Source: Knufia peltigerae
Taxonomy: Eukaryota > Ascomycota > Eurotiomycetes > Chaetothyriales > Trichomeriaceae
Length of the DNA stretch: 64,000 bases
Direction of reading: 5' to 3'
NCBI GenBank assembly: GCA_030247855.1
Contig: JAPDRN010000058.1
Coordinates: forward strand, 62,001-126,000
In this document: in pieces, positions 46,236 through 57,901 of the stretch
Layout: every line of letters starts with the position of its first letter
Numbering within the stretch: the stretch's first letter is position 1
Position numbers and translations under genes: made by a program
The notes under the pieces: generated by a model
The model's input: only the letters and a program-made list of their open reading frames with translations
What the model was told of the DNA's origin: nothing
Databases searched by the model: none

Positions 46236-48860
46236 ATGGATCCTCCTACTCCTAATACTAGAAAGGACTCATCATCAACGGCCGAGACTCCTAGCCCCAG
46301 CGGTGAACCGGCAGACAGGCTAAGGCAGCTCTTCCCCATCCAGGATGACGAGGAATCAGCAGAGTTTGGGACGGATGTCGAGAAGCAATCAACTGCAGAG
46401 GTACGAAAACTTCATCACTCAAAGTGCTACAGCGTAATCGTACTTACCAGTGGCCTCAGAGCCAAGGTCCTCCCCGTGTTCACTGGAACGAGCCTTTCCG
46501 TCGAGTCACTACACATGATCCAAGTCTTCTCGCATTAGGACGCCGCCGCAGGTCCCAAGCGGCAGAGGCACGGCGACGGATGTCTCAGACCCTCCGAAGG
46601 ACGTCCACCGCGGTAGCAGGGGCCATCCAGAAAATTGACCCTCTCACCGTCACGACCGGAAATCCTTTAGGGTTGGAAATCAATGAGATACGCCGAGTTT
46701 CGTCGGTAGGCTTTGTTCAACCGAACTTCAACGCTCGACGATATTCGCGAGCACCATCCTCGTATGAAAGACTTCAGAAACCTATAACGACCGAGTCGCT
46801 GGAAGAGTCGCCCGAGGAGATTGCCCGTGGTGGCATGAGCGAGAAGGTTGAAGAATACACCATTCAGCGTCTGGCCGCACACGACGATGTCGAGCTCTTG
46901 ACCACGACCAAACGCATCATGTACAGGCTTTGCCCTCTCCTTGTGGTTGCGACAATTGCCGCGTATTGGATCTACTTTGCTCTCAGAGTCAGGTTTACGC
47001 TGGATGCTCAGAGAGCGGCGCACAAGACATATTGGATGGCATGGGCGTTCATTCTCGTCGAATTGTTCGTTTCCATCCCCATGTTGCTGCACCGTCTGTG
47101 GGGATGGCATGCCGTCGGATCGAGAAAACGGCCGAGGCTTCGACTCGTCGGAGATGAGGTTCCGTCGGTCGACGTGGTGATTACATGTTGTGGCGAGGAC
47201 GACGACTTGGTCTTGGATACGGCAAAGGCGGCATGTAACATTGACTACCCACATGAACGATTCAGGGTTCTCATTTGTGACGATGGGAAATCCAAGCGCC
47301 TGCAGGACTTGGTTGAAGAGACAGCTCTGACTCAATTCGACAACCTCTATTACCGTTCCAGACCGAAGTATCCTGGCGTGCCCCATCATTTCAAGGCTGG
47401 AAACCTAAACGATGCTCTGGAAGAGACCGCGAAATTGCCGGGTGGCGCTGCCATCTTCCTGGCTGCCCTTGATGCCGACATGATCCCGATGAGGGACTGG
47501 CTACGAGCTCTGCTTCCCCATATGCTTCAAGACCCAAAGTGCTCCATGGCCTGCCCTCCGCAAGTAAGTGGTGCATCAAATCCCTACAAATGGGTACTAA
47601 CCAAGAATTCAGTTGTTTTACAACGTTCCCAAGGACGACCCTCTCTGCCAAAGTCTGGACACCTTCGTCCATATTTCAGAACCCATCAAAGACTCCCTGG
47701 GCGTCGCATGGTGCATTGGATCTGGATATGTTCTCAGACGTGCTGCTCTAAAGTCCATTGGCGGTTTCCCAATCGGCTCCCTTGCCGAGGATGTTTGCTG
47801 CTCCAGTATGCTGTTGGGTTCCGGATGGAACACGGCATTTGTGCATGAACCATTACAATTCGGTACCGTTCCAGACTCGCTCACTAGCCACCTGAAACAA
47901 CGAACTCGTTGGGTAAGTGTTGCATGTCTTCTTCCTCTGCTCGGGAGCCCTACTCCACAAACAAAACTAATAGATTCTTAGACGATCGGAACGGTACAGA
48001 CTTCTTTGAAATTGCGCTTCAGTATCTACGGCCCTTTGGTGAAGCACATGACCTTCCCTCAACGGCTGTGCGGTTTCGTGTACACGGTCTCGTCGCTCTT
48101 CACGGTCTTCCTGGTAATGTCCATCTTTACCACACCCATTGTACTCGTGTCACACGGCAACCTAGTACCTTACAAGACCATCAACCAGCTCAAGTGGCTC
48201 GTCCGGGCCAACTTCTTGACCACCGTGTTGAATCGGATCAACGAATTCATCTCGTACCTCCCCTCGGGATACGTCACCGGCCAAAGAGACGCGCGAGCCA
48301 TGATGTGGATGGCACCGTTTCATTCCATGTCCGTCATCCGAACGTTCCTCCTTCCAAAATGGCTCGGCGGGAAAGTTGCCGTCTTCACCTCGTCGGGATC
48401 ACAAAAGGCCGACTTGAACGAAAGGAATCCTCAAATGAGGGCGCCTGTTTGGCGACGTCTCAAAGTCACGATTTGGGACTGTCAATGCTACATGCATCTC
48501 GTCTATATCGCATTCGCCCTGGCCGCGGTCGGTCTCAGTATGTACTGGAACTTCACCGATTCACAGAACCGCACGGCCAAACAGGTCCTCATCGCGCTCC
48601 TGACCCATGCGTTCTGGCCGCCGCTCATCTGGCTGACCTCTGTCTTGTCGTGCTGGGTGCCTATAAGCTATGCACTCTTCCCGCCGTCGGAGCCGGACAG
48701 ACAGGAGTTGCTGGTGCGAGATCCGGTCACAGGGGTCGCTTACCCCTCTGAGGAGTCGAAAAAGACGAAAATCAGCTGGGCTGCGTATGCATTTGAGGTG
48801 GAATACAGTATGATCACGGTTTATACCACGGTTGTGTTTATACTATCATTCTGGTTCTAG
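46236..48860 (+). CDS. Cellulose-synthase-like GT2 processive glycosyltransferase
   Basis: Four exons (46236-46400, 46451-47563, 47613-47912, 47982-48860), introns 49-69 nt, encode 818 residues. A charged N-terminus precedes two membrane segments (LLVVATIAAYWIYFAL and a second near AFILVELFVSIPML). The GT2 domain follows: VDVVITCCGEDDD, RVLICDDGKS, LAALDADMIP (DxD), GSLAEDVC (catalytic Asp) and LKQRTRW (QxxRW). Four or more membrane helices close the protein. D, DxD, ED and QxxRW are all intact, so it should be an active processive synthase using a UDP-sugar and extruding a polysaccharide through the plasma membrane. It resembles fungal cellulose-synthase-like proteins, among them the mixed-linkage glucan synthase Tft1 of Aspergillus; the polymer made cannot be told. 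The first ATG is 46236; an upstream GTG is ignored. Confidence 0.87.
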
Positions 48861-49569
48861 AAGGCAGGGATCGTTTCTGCAACGCTACATCGTCCATCGA
48901 GCTGTTAAATTCATTTGACTATACAGCCATTGTCACGGAAGAATGTTCTCTCTCTCTCTGTGATAGCTTCTGACCGACAACAATACTACACCTTGATACT
49001 TGCAAAGTTCCACTTTGGGCATATGACATCTCGGCCGTGCGTGCCGTTGCTGCCTGGTTCTTTTGCATACTGATCACAGCAAACAATGTCACTACCAGTG
49101 CCAGGACCTTGCCTTGTTTCTTTCACGCGCATGATTACGGTGTTGTATTACTTTGCCACCCCTCGCTAGACAAAAATGAATAGGTTGTGCTACGAGGAAG
49201 GACAAAGGCTGATTGTCCGACTTCAAACTGTTCATGCACTTTGACCACAATTGCCAAAGCAGCATCAACCAGAAAAAGTTTGCTAGTATTCAATAAGCAT
49301 TGAGCCTCAATAACAAGGAGGTGAAGAAGGAACAAATGATTGTCCTTTCTCACTTGCTTGCTACAAACATTCCCTCTCTTTCTCCTCCCTTCTCGTTGAG
49401 CATCAATGGAGCCATTGTCGGTCTCTATACGGTATACTTGCATAAAAGGCCATCCAAGATATCGCTAACTTTCTTGCCTGTTTCCCACTCTACACATCTT
49501 CATCTCCTTTCAAGGTTGAGTCCCCTCCCGTCCGGCTCAGCGATCAGAACACGTCCTCAGCCTTGCAAA
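48861..49569. promoter_or_regulatory. Intergenic region upstream of the viperin-like gene
   Basis: About 710 bp. A short CT repeat lies near 48945-48960. CATAAAAGG at 49441-49449 is about 125 bp upstream of the viperin-like ATG and is followed by a pyrimidine-rich leader, consistent with a core promoter. An upstream in-frame ATG at 49336 precedes this element and is probably not transcribed. Confidence 0.5.
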
Positions 49570-51044
49570 ATGTTGTTCGCCGTTGTCAAATTCCTCCAAA
49601 CCACAATGTACTACACCATTTACCACGTCTCGGCGTGCATTTTGTGTTTCTACCTCATGCTTTGGCTATTCAAGCTCATCGGTGGTGGTCTGAGACGGGA
49701 GCCCAAGACCGTCCCCCTGTCGGTCAACTACCACTTCACACGCAAATGCAACTGTAAGCTCGTTATTCTCAAGGGGCCTCAACGTACAAAGAGGGTCGTT
49801 TTTGTCTACATAGACACCGCCATCCCGCTCCGCTTCCCATTCCCACTTCCTCCCTGCCTGCAATCTAACGAAAACAAAAAACAAAAAACAAAAGCTAACC
49901 CGTGGCTTGCATTCTAGACAAATGTGGCTTCTGTTTCCACACCGATACAAACAGCTACACTGCCTCCATGGGTGACGCGAAAAAGGCCCTCAAACTCCTC
50001 GCCGACGCGGGCATGAAAAAGGTCAACTTCGCCGGTGGTGAACCTTTTCTGTACGCCCCGAAGCTTGGGTCCATGGTCGACTACACCAAACGAGAACTCG
50101 GTTTGGAATCCGTGTCCATCGTGTCCAACGGTTCCCTGATCCGTGAAGACTGGATCAAGAAACACGCTCGCAACCTCGACATCCTCGCCATCTCTTGCGA
50201 CAGTTTCGACGAATCCACAAACACCAAGATCGGCCGTGGCAGTGGACAACACATTGCCCAGCTTCGTCGGATCGCGGGTTGGTGCAAGACTTACGGGGTG
50301 ATGTTCAAGTTGAATTCGGTGATTTGTCAGTACAACTGGGACGAGGACATGAACGAACACATCGCGACCTTGAATCCTTACCGGTGGGTTTCTTCCTCTT
50401 TTGCTCGATGCTTGCTTGTGCGGCGAGTAAACGTTGCAAATTGCTCGACATCATGAAATTTCACTGCTGACGAGCGTTCGAATAGATGGAAATGTTTTCA
50501 GGTTCTCATCGTCGCCGGTGAAAACGACGGTGACGACACCAAGCGAGACGCTCGAGACTTTGTCATCACCGACGACCAGTTCCGATACTTTTGTGACAAG
50601 CACAGACACAACCCGTCCTTTGTGCCCGAGAGCAACGCCCTCATGGCAAAGAGTTATCTGATTCTCGACGAGCATCTTCGTTTCCTCGACCGCACGGGCA
50701 AGGCTCCGAGCAAGAGTATCCTGGACGTCGGCGTCGATGCTGCCCTGGCCAGCGTGTTCTGGGACAAGGACGGTTTCAAAGAGCGCGGTGGAGTCTATGC
50801 TTGGAATCAAGATCAGGTCGAGGAGGCGGATCAGATCAAAACAAAAGCGAAAGATGAACAGCTCATGGCCTTGAAGAATCAACTTGGTTTCGACCTCGGT
50901 GGAAACAAAGGTGGTTGTGGCGGCGGCGGCAGCGGTGGTTGTGACAATGCTGGTACGGATACCCCAGAAGACAACAACAACGAGCGAGGTGGTCTACTCG
51001 ATATGGAGGACATCGGTTTCGTTTTTGGAGAGCCAATGTCGTGA
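49570..51044 (+). CDS. Viperin-like radical SAM enzyme (RSAD2 family)
   Basis: Three exons (49570-49753, 49918-50383, 50486-51044) encode 402 residues. Residues 1-40 are a hydrophobic/amphipathic N-terminal helix region. The radical SAM cluster motif CNYKCGFC (Cys60, Cys64, Cys67), continuing FHT, is formed across intron 1 and is diagnostic of viperin; GGEP (101-104) is the SAM-binding motif. The C-terminal half carries the viperin blocks LNPYRWKCFQVL, AGEND, NALMAKSYLILDEHLRFLD, KSILDVGVDAAL and FKERGGVYAWN. Animal viperins, and many homologues, convert CTP to the chain terminator ddhCTP as an innate defence; fungal homologues are known but their roles are little studied. Unusual is a tail of about 80 residues that is Gly/Cys-rich (GGCGGGGSGGC) then acidic. 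It lies 0.7 kb downstream of the GT2 gene. An in-frame ATG at 49336 would add 78 residues but precedes the TATA-like element. Confidence 0.93.
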
Positions 51045-52013
51045 AGAAGACATGCCCGAGGAGAATCATTGTTGTGGTGCATCAAATGACGACGAGACAA
51101 AGGCTGAACACATCAAGGGGGGAGAGATGCTGAGAGAAAACGGAATGATGCTCAAAAAATGTATGATTGGCTTTTGCAGGAATTAGAGAGTGCTGGAAAC
51201 GTCATCGGTACATGTTGTGATTTGATATTTGATAGAGAAGAAATTTGTTTCTGAGAAAAACATGATATGTTGTGTTCCCGACTGATATTGGTAATGTTCC
51301 GAGACGTCACAGAACTGACGACGTCGCCTGATAAGCCCACAGATTCGCTATAGTCCTCTCATCACAGAAGGTCATCCATATATGACTACACTTGGACATT
51401 CTTCAGATATGCCATCTCTGATATGCCTTTCGATACGTCACTGTGACTTTCTCAATGACATCCAAGGCTGTCAACTATCAGCACTTGGCTGATGACAAAG
51501 TTCTTGACATGATCAGGTGAATCATAACTTCTTCGTAGCAGCATGAGCTCTTCCCTGAATGCGAATTCAGATTTTCGTGGCAAGATCTTGCTCGACACTG
51601 GCTAGTCTTGTGCCTTCATAACGAGGATGCGAACGAGAGGCGTGACAATCCGAGTCAATGTGACACATCTTTCTCGAGCGGGGGGTCCGCGGTGTATCGT
51701 CACATATTGTCGCCCATAAATACGAGAGCAGAATCCCCCTGGCTGACACATGGTTTAGTCACGATAACCAGAAGATTTCGGTAAACTGCCGAGAGCGTAA
51801 CCCCCAGGATGTTCCTAGGAAAGGTCCATGGCGACGTCCTGGACTTTACATAGGCATGGCGCTCCAGACACGGAAGGCGAACCGTAAGACCAGAAAAGGC
51901 ATCCGGTGCCTTCGTGACCTCTGACCGGTATACAGTCGATAGGTACGCGACGCTGGATTCACATACCATCGTCGTAGCGGGATGGCTTTTCGAACAACAA
52001 TCCGCTTCATATA
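51045..52013. other. Convergent intergenic region, viperin-like / SYS1
   Basis: About 970 bp with both 3' flanks. No coding sequence, RNA gene or repeat was recognised. Confidence 0.55.
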
Positions 52014-52680
52014 TCACACGTTCTCATCTCCCCTGGTCACGCTGACCATTTCATAACTTGGTCCAGAGTCCATGTTTCGGCCCCTGCCTGATGCACCTCG
52101 CACATTGTCGTCCGCGTTCTCCGTCGACGTCTTCGCTGGCACCGTTCCGAAAGAGATGGGCTGAAGCTCACGATACCGACAAGCCCACACCCCCAGACTG
52201 ATTGTGAGCGCGGCACTGGCGGCCTCCAGTCCCCACCAAAGCAGGTTTGTCGGTAGAGATCTCGTGTAAAATGAGGTGATCAGGAGATGGATAAAATGTA
52301 TCGTCAACGCGAAGTCAGGGACGAGTTTAGATCGAGCAACCAGCAGGAGAATTGGTATTACTCTGTCGAGCGTCAGCGAAAAAAAAACCCCCCAGATCAG
52401 CCCGAATCTTATTGTCCGGGGGCACTCACATTATGAAGCCGTCGACCACCCATAGAAATCCGACAGTCCAGCCAACGGTGTTGTCACCCCTGATGCTGTG
52501 CCAGTCGAAGAGAAGGGCCGGGGAGAACCTCTGACCAAGTACGAGAGTCGTAAACAGTACCAGAACGAACGCGACGCTGTAGTAGAACAGTTGTAAAAGG
52601 AGGATGGAGCGTATGATCTTGAGAGGAGGAAGTTCCGTGAGCGCGCCGGCGCGAGGTGGCTTTCTGCGTCGAGGCGGCAT
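52014..52680 (-). CDS. SYS1: Sys1 Golgi integral membrane protein
   Basis: Two exons (52680-52430, 52362-52014), intron 67 nt, encode 199 residues. The protein starts with the basic MPPRRRKPPRAGALTELPPLK and has four membrane segments. Conserved Sys1 blocks are visible: LLLQLFYYSVAFVLVLFTTL, GDNTVGW, VARSKLVPDFALTIHF and the closing YTRSLPTNLLWWGL. Sys1 recruits the Arl3 GTPase to the late Golgi and so supports endosome-to-Golgi traffic. A polar C-terminal tail (about residues 150-199) is probably cytosolic. It is divergent from COA6 across 425 bp, and another Golgi gene (COG5) lies beyond. Confidence 0.93.
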
Positions 52681-53105
52681 TCGCCTGGTGCTATGAGCGA
52701 AGTTGGGATACGTATGCTGGGCGCGCAGACTTTAGCAGCATGACTATTGCATTGTCCTATGAAGTCTTCTAGCCACACTTGTCGAGTGAAAAAGTGTACC
52801 CGTTTAAACATAGGTGTCGATAGATGAGTTGACAGGCGAAGGAAGTTCAGCCTGCGCCTCGTCAATAGATCAATAGAGGTTCCATACGGAGATTCCGGCC
52901 AATTCTCCAATTCGAATTCCCACTCCAACTTTTGTAAAGCCCGCAAACTTATTGACGGATCGACGAGCACAAACATACTTACGGAGTGACCATTTTCACT
53001 ACGAAGACGCTGGACCTGAGGACGACTCGAAGCACCTCGATTGACCATAGACCATCTACCAATCTTCTCTCCTCGACTTTTCTCCACCCCCCTCCTGGAC
53101 ACACA
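52681..53105. promoter_or_regulatory. Divergent promoter, SYS1 / COA6
   Basis: 425 bp between two divergent start codons of housekeeping genes, so a shared bidirectional promoter is likely. The COA6 side is pyrimidine-rich just upstream of the ATG. No other element was identified. Confidence 0.5.
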
Positions 53106-53553
53106 ATGGGCTGGGGCCTGCCGACCTGGCTTGGTGGGAGCCCTGCAGCTCCGCCACCAGCACGACCCAAGTCAAGCGACGGAGGCTTTGTCGCCCCGGA
53201 TCGAAACTCACGAGAGTTATGTTACGAGTCGAGGGACAATTTCTTCAATTGTTTAGACAAGAATGATATACTTGACGCGATCAAGGAGGATGACAAAGCG
53301 AGAAAAGCGTGTGCCAAAGAAGTGACGGACTTTGAAAGAGACTGCGCAAGAACTTGGGTTAGTATATCCCAGTGGCTCGTCGGCTATGCCGCCTAGGCTG
53401 ACCAAAAATGTCGACATTCAGATTAAATATTTCAAAGAAAAGAGAGTAATGGAGTATACACGAGATCGAACCTTGGAAAAAATACAACAGGATGATGCTA
53501 AGATGGCTGCCAAAGCCAAAGCCGAAAGAAGAGGCGGTTCCTGGTTTGGATGA
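53106..53553 (+). CDS. COA6: Cytochrome c oxidase assembly factor 6
   Basis: Two exons (53106-53357, 53422-53553), intron 64 nt, encode 127 residues. The coiled-coil-helix signature is complete: CYESRDNFFNC (C-x9-C) then CAKEVTDFERDC (C-x10-C), the spacing that distinguishes COA6 and COX6B-type proteins. The join after CARTW gives IKYFKEKRVMEYTR, as in fungal COA6. The protein acts in the mitochondrial intermembrane space as a thiol reductase and copper-delivery factor for the CuA site of Cox2. It is imported through the Mia40 route. An N-terminal Pro/Ala-rich segment precedes the domain. Without the splice the first exon would end after only a few extra residues. Confidence 0.94.
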
Positions 53554-53932
53554 AGATCTTACGCTGTACTACAGGAACACAAAAGCGCATTGATGGCCAG
53601 ACAGTGGTTGTATCTGCCGGAGAGATGCCTTTCAGGTTCCAGGATTCCGAAACACTATTATAATATCCAGTGTCCAAAGGATGTCTACCGCCGTCGTGGG
53701 TGACATGAGCTGTGGCGGATGTACAAAAGTAATGGCGTGTGTGAATGGATATGATTGTATATTTGGGACATAAGGGATGCAATGATTTCTTTGCAAACCT
53801 TGATCAATGTTGATCCTGCGGTTGGGAGTGGCTATTGCATAATCTTCACTCATGTATAAAACTCGAGGGCAATCATTCTGGCCTCTGGTAATCCAATTTT
53901 CTGGGCCAAGCCTCCCTGCCGGCGAGGTCCAT
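53554..53932. other. Convergent intergenic region, COA6 / COG5
   Basis: 379 bp between converging stop codons; nothing recognised beyond the two 3' flanks. Confidence 0.6.
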
Positions 53933-55396
53933 TCAACGTCCTAGAAGTCCTACCACGCTTTGCACCATGACGGCAGCTTCTCGCTCCCAGTTTCCAACAG
54001 GTTCCTCCCCTATAGCAGTCGCCCTGGCATCTCCCAAAACCACAGACTTTGGCATTCTAGATCCTCGGAGAACACACTCGCGTATCTCAGCCCTTACAGT
54101 CTCGCGTTGACTTTTGAGCGTGCGAGCAGATACCCCACCTCGGTTCAAGATCTCGGACACTCGAGACGATAGCGACGAAGCCAGGGATCTCCAGAAATAG
54201 GACGGTAGCGAGGCTGTGTCGAGAGCGTTGAGAAGGAGGGCGAGGAATGTTTCTTCACCTGATGCGTTGCTGTGCGTTGCAGAATCATCCTCATCATCAT
54301 CACCACTGTCGTCTTCCTCGATACTTGCTTTTTCTTCAACTTGGAGTAACGGATGCTCAGGGGGCACTATCCCCCGTAATAACACCTCCAAAGCCACCAC
54401 ATTCTGGCATCGCGCGCTCGCTTCTAGCAATGCTCTGTCCAGCATCGGCAGCTGCCCCAATGCTCGACCGATGGCTGCTGAGCTCGACGTTATAGCCGTC
54501 TGCAGGTAGCTTTGTAAAGCACGCAGTAGATATTCTGGTTCGAAATCTTTCTTGGTCATTTTCTCGCCGTCAATCCTGGGTGCAGGAGATAACAAGTATA
54601 GGATATGAGTGGCACTGGAGAAACGTGCGCGACTGTGCTCGGCTTCTCGAAAAGTCGGACCAGGTGCGGCTCCCCCAGCCGCGTGTATTGAAGATAGCGT
54701 GCTCATTGAAAATTCGCGGACAACACGTCGAGCAAAATCCAGTATCTTTGCCTCTCCGTCCTCAAACACCTTGCCACGCAACGTCTTGACTATGCTGATT
54801 CGAGCCAGGTCGGGGCCATCAGCTCCACTCATTGCATCGCGGAATGCGAGAATTGAAAGTGAGGCTCTGACTAGGCTGCCGTGGTCTTCCTTGCCCTGCT
54901 TGCCATGAGTATTCAGTCCAGAATCAGCGAGTATAATCTCGAATTGTCTTGCAAGTCCGAGGATGCGTTGTACGACGCGGCCTAATCGGATGGCTTCAAG
55001 ACTCCGTTGAGCGTTGACTTTCGCATCAACAGCTCTCTGATGGCGGACAAGGATTTCGTTCTCGAGCCGGGCATAACTCTCGTTGAGTCGTTTTCGCTCT
55101 TCCTCGACCCTACCAAGTATGCGCTGAGCAGCCGCGTTTTGAGCAGACGTGTAAGTCAGAATATCGAGAGCGGAACGCGAAGTCAAAGTGTGAATATGGG
55201 AATCTATCTCCTGGAGATCGAAGAGTACTCGAGACAAAGGTGTTGTTAAGTCGATGGTTGGATCAGATGGATTGTTCGTGGCAAGGACTAGATTGTTGGC
55301 ATGTTGATGGGGTGAAAAGTCATTGGAGGTGATGTAGTCGAGATCGATGTAGGTCGATGTAGTTCCTCCACTTCCTCCAGGGCCTTGTGCAGCCAT
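53933..55396 (-). CDS. COG5: Conserved oligomeric Golgi complex subunit 5
   Basis: An intronless gene of 487 residues from ATG 55396. The N-terminus contains the COG5 signature: YIDLDYITSNDFSPHQHANN, then DLTTPLSRVLFDLQEIDSHI. A predicted coiled-coil region (about 85-135: ERKRLNESYARLENEILVRHQRAVDAK, read as its heptads) follows, and the remainder is helical. COG5 belongs to the lobe B tethering complex that keeps glycosylation enzymes in the correct Golgi cisterna through retrograde traffic. An acidic insert (EEDDSGDDDEDDS, about 365-380) is a low-complexity loop. Metazoan COG5 is much longer; shorter forms are usual in fungi. The stop overlaps no neighbour. Confidence 0.92.
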   Translation of the reverse strand: MAAQGPGGSGGTTSTYIDLDYITSNDFSPHQHANNLVLATNNPSDPTIDLTTPLSRVLFDLQEIDSHIHTLTSRSALDILTYTSAQNAAAQRILGRVEEERKRLNESYARLENEILVRHQRAVDAKVNAQRSLEAIRLGRVVQRILGLARQFEIILADSGLNTHGKQGKEDHGSLVRASLSILAFRDAMSGADGPDLARISIVKTLRGKVFEDGEAKILDFARRVVREFSMSTLSSIHAAGGAAPGPTFREAEHSRARFSSATHILYLLSPAPRIDGEKMTKKDFEPEYLLRALQSYLQTAITSSSAAIGRALGQLPMLDRALLEASARCQNVVALEVLLRGIVPPEHPLLQVEEKASIEEDDSGDDDEDDSATHSNASGEETFLALLLNALDTASLPSYFWRSLASSLSSRVSEILNRGGVSARTLKSQRETVRAEIRECVLRGSRMPKSVVLGDARATAIGEEPVGNWEREAAVMVQSVVGLLGR

Positions 55397-57901
55397 GGTG
55401 AACCAAGACAGACCTCTTGTATGGTGCTGCTGGCCGCGGTTATCATTCCATCGCGGTTGAGATACTGTCTTCCGGGTGCAGCCTTAATCAGCTTTATTCT
55501 GCAGCAAACGGGTTAATGCTACTCGTAGACAGCGAGCGGAATGTTCAACTGGAGAATCAATGTAGAAAGGCAATGCGCACGTTCATTGGTAGACGAACTT
55601 GGAATGATCAACTATGAGACGTGGAATTAGGGAGTAGTAGGCCGTGCATGTCACAATGAATTTCTGATTTAGATACCCCACAAAAGTTTGGGTGCTGGGC
55701 AAGGCTGAAGCCTTGGACTCGATGGGTGCCCATAGGCGCTACCGACAAGAGTGATCAGAATAGTCATAGCGAGGCTGGTGAGGCGTGCCCAGGCACCAGG
55801 GCCACACCCTGACTCCGTCTAACCCACTATTCCGTCATCCCAGCCACAGCATTATGTAGACGCTCAAGAAGGCCTCACAATATCATGAGAGATACTACGC
55901 ACCGTGGACAGGCACAATGCGAAACATGAGAACTGCCGGCCGCGATTAATGAAAGCATTCTAGGTAATTATTATCTGTTCGGACAAGGGAAGAAGAATGA
56001 CACAGGCACCCGAAAAGGCGCCCCTGCCCTATTTCAGGGCACAAGCGTGAACGCCTCCAAGTCCGTGCCTGATGAGGGTTTGGCTGTGCCTGAGTTCAAC
56101 GCCAATACCTCCGCATTTTCTCAGGCCTGTGCCTGGGACTATTTAATCCTGGACGTCAGCAAAAGGAGGGGCGAGGGTCAAAACATTGACTCCGAGACAA
56201 CCCGGTTGAACGAACGGGCATAACGGGCATGAACCTCTCGCCACCAATAATGCGAATACGACTGCGGGGCACTCGTCGCATATTTTCAAAGGCACCGGAA
56301 CGCGCAATATATTTGAGGGTGAGTCAGTCTTGTGTGTACGGAGTACTGCGTATGCAAGGCGAGGATAAGACGGCAACGTCAGCCTCGATGACATATTCGA
56401 AGGCATCGACACGGCATGTGCCATCTGGACGATTTGGCTCAAGAGAGGGCATCGTCTGGCGAGGGCCACCAGGCTATGCATAACAAGATGTATGCAGGTC
56501 AAGAAAGCATGGGGGGTGGAACATGGTGTGCTGGTGACAGTGGCGTCCGTCACGAGTTCGTCGGCGATAACTGACAAGAGGCCCATGGCGAGGTTCTTTT
56601 TCGAGGTGCTAGAGATGCAAAAGATGTTGAGTTTGCCGCCCTGACTGGCTGCAAAGCGGATCACGCAGGGGTTGATCATGGATCTTCCAAGGGTTGGACG
56701 CTGCTGGGAATTAGGCTAGATGAGGCTAACAGCAAGGCTCGGGCGAGAGTGGCCACTGCACATCAGACTCGAGGTTGGTTGGTGATGGTGAGAATGACTC
56801 GCTTGGGTTTGAATTGTCGAGCCGCCTTGGGTGGTGGTCATGGTGTTCTTTGGTGACAGAGTTGAGTCCTGGTACTGCGTACTCCGTATAGGAGCCATTA
56901 TTTCGGTCCCCGTGGCCAAGGGATCCTCTCGACTGTGATACAACCGTTACCACTGCGTAGTAGAATGAATGGTGAGCCCAGCCAGAGACGACATGCACCG
57001 CGTGGCTCCTTGATTAGCCGCTCCAGGCATCCCGCGCAGGAACCGCCGAGTCACCGACGAGCTGCCCCTCTCTCGCTGAGGCTGGGCTTAACCTCCCTCC
57101 CCTCGATTTGTTGGCCACTCTTCGCACATCCCTCCTTGGTGGTGACGGCAATGACGGCTGGCGTTCCTTGCTAAACCGCCTTTTGCCTATCGCCTGCAAA
57201 CTGCGTTCTTCGCACATGCACCTCGCTATTGTCTGCTACTCCTTCTAGCCTCAAAGGATCCAATCTATCCCATCTGGTCTTCTCGTTCTCTATCTCACCA
57301 TCTCTCCTCACTCGTCGAGGCATATTGTATAGTCCTGCTTCATCCCGCCTTCCCGAATCCGTAACCTCGTTCAACTTCACAGACCCTCGGACTTCTGCCT
57401 TTGACGTTCACACCGCCCTGTCCCACGCTCCCTGTCATCTGGCCTCTGTCTTGCTCCACATGTCCGAGACTCTATACTACCGCCAATAGTGTCAACCGGC
57501 TCTGAGATTTGGGATCAATCACGCAGGCATCGTGACGTTGGGTGCGGCCGTCGATATCTGGGCAAGACTTCATCGAGCCTTGAACAGGAGTCGCAACTCG
57601 AGCGCCGACGATACCAACTCATTCTCATCGACTGAATCAGTGTACCTGACAGTGTTAGTCGCATGGATCGTTGGCGTGCGCAGGCAACTCTCTAGATATC
57701 CTTCCTCCGACGCCTAGTTCTGGCCACTATTCACGAATATCTTCCGACTGTCCATTGCCACAATTCCTTTGGTCGAGCGACTCGAATTCTGACACTCGAA
57801 ACCCATCTCTTCTGCAGCGATCCGGATGCGTTCCAATACTGTGGCGTGAGCCGCGACTGCTTGACCCTGCTCCCATCGCATATCCTCATCACTACTCTAA
57901 G
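55397..57901. other. Long upstream region of the C2H2 regulator gene
   Basis: About 2.5 kb divergent between COG5 and the C2H2 gene. TACGGAGTA at 56337-56345 and TACTCCGTA at 56880-56888 lie here. From about 57.2 kb the plus strand is pyrimidine-rich, as in a long transcribed leader. The C2H2 frame is open upstream from 57671 but without an ATG, so an extra first exon is possible. A 178-codon frame on the minus strand (56143-56679) has no family resemblance. Confidence 0.5.

Noticed and set aside
49336..49569. An upstream in-frame ATG that would lengthen the viperin-like protein by 78 residues
   Set aside because: It lies before a TATA-like element and pyrimidine-rich leader, and the shorter start gives the usual N-terminal helix of viperins.
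56143..56679. A 178-codon minus-strand open frame upstream of the C2H2 gene
   Set aside because: No family resemblance and no intron or promoter support.
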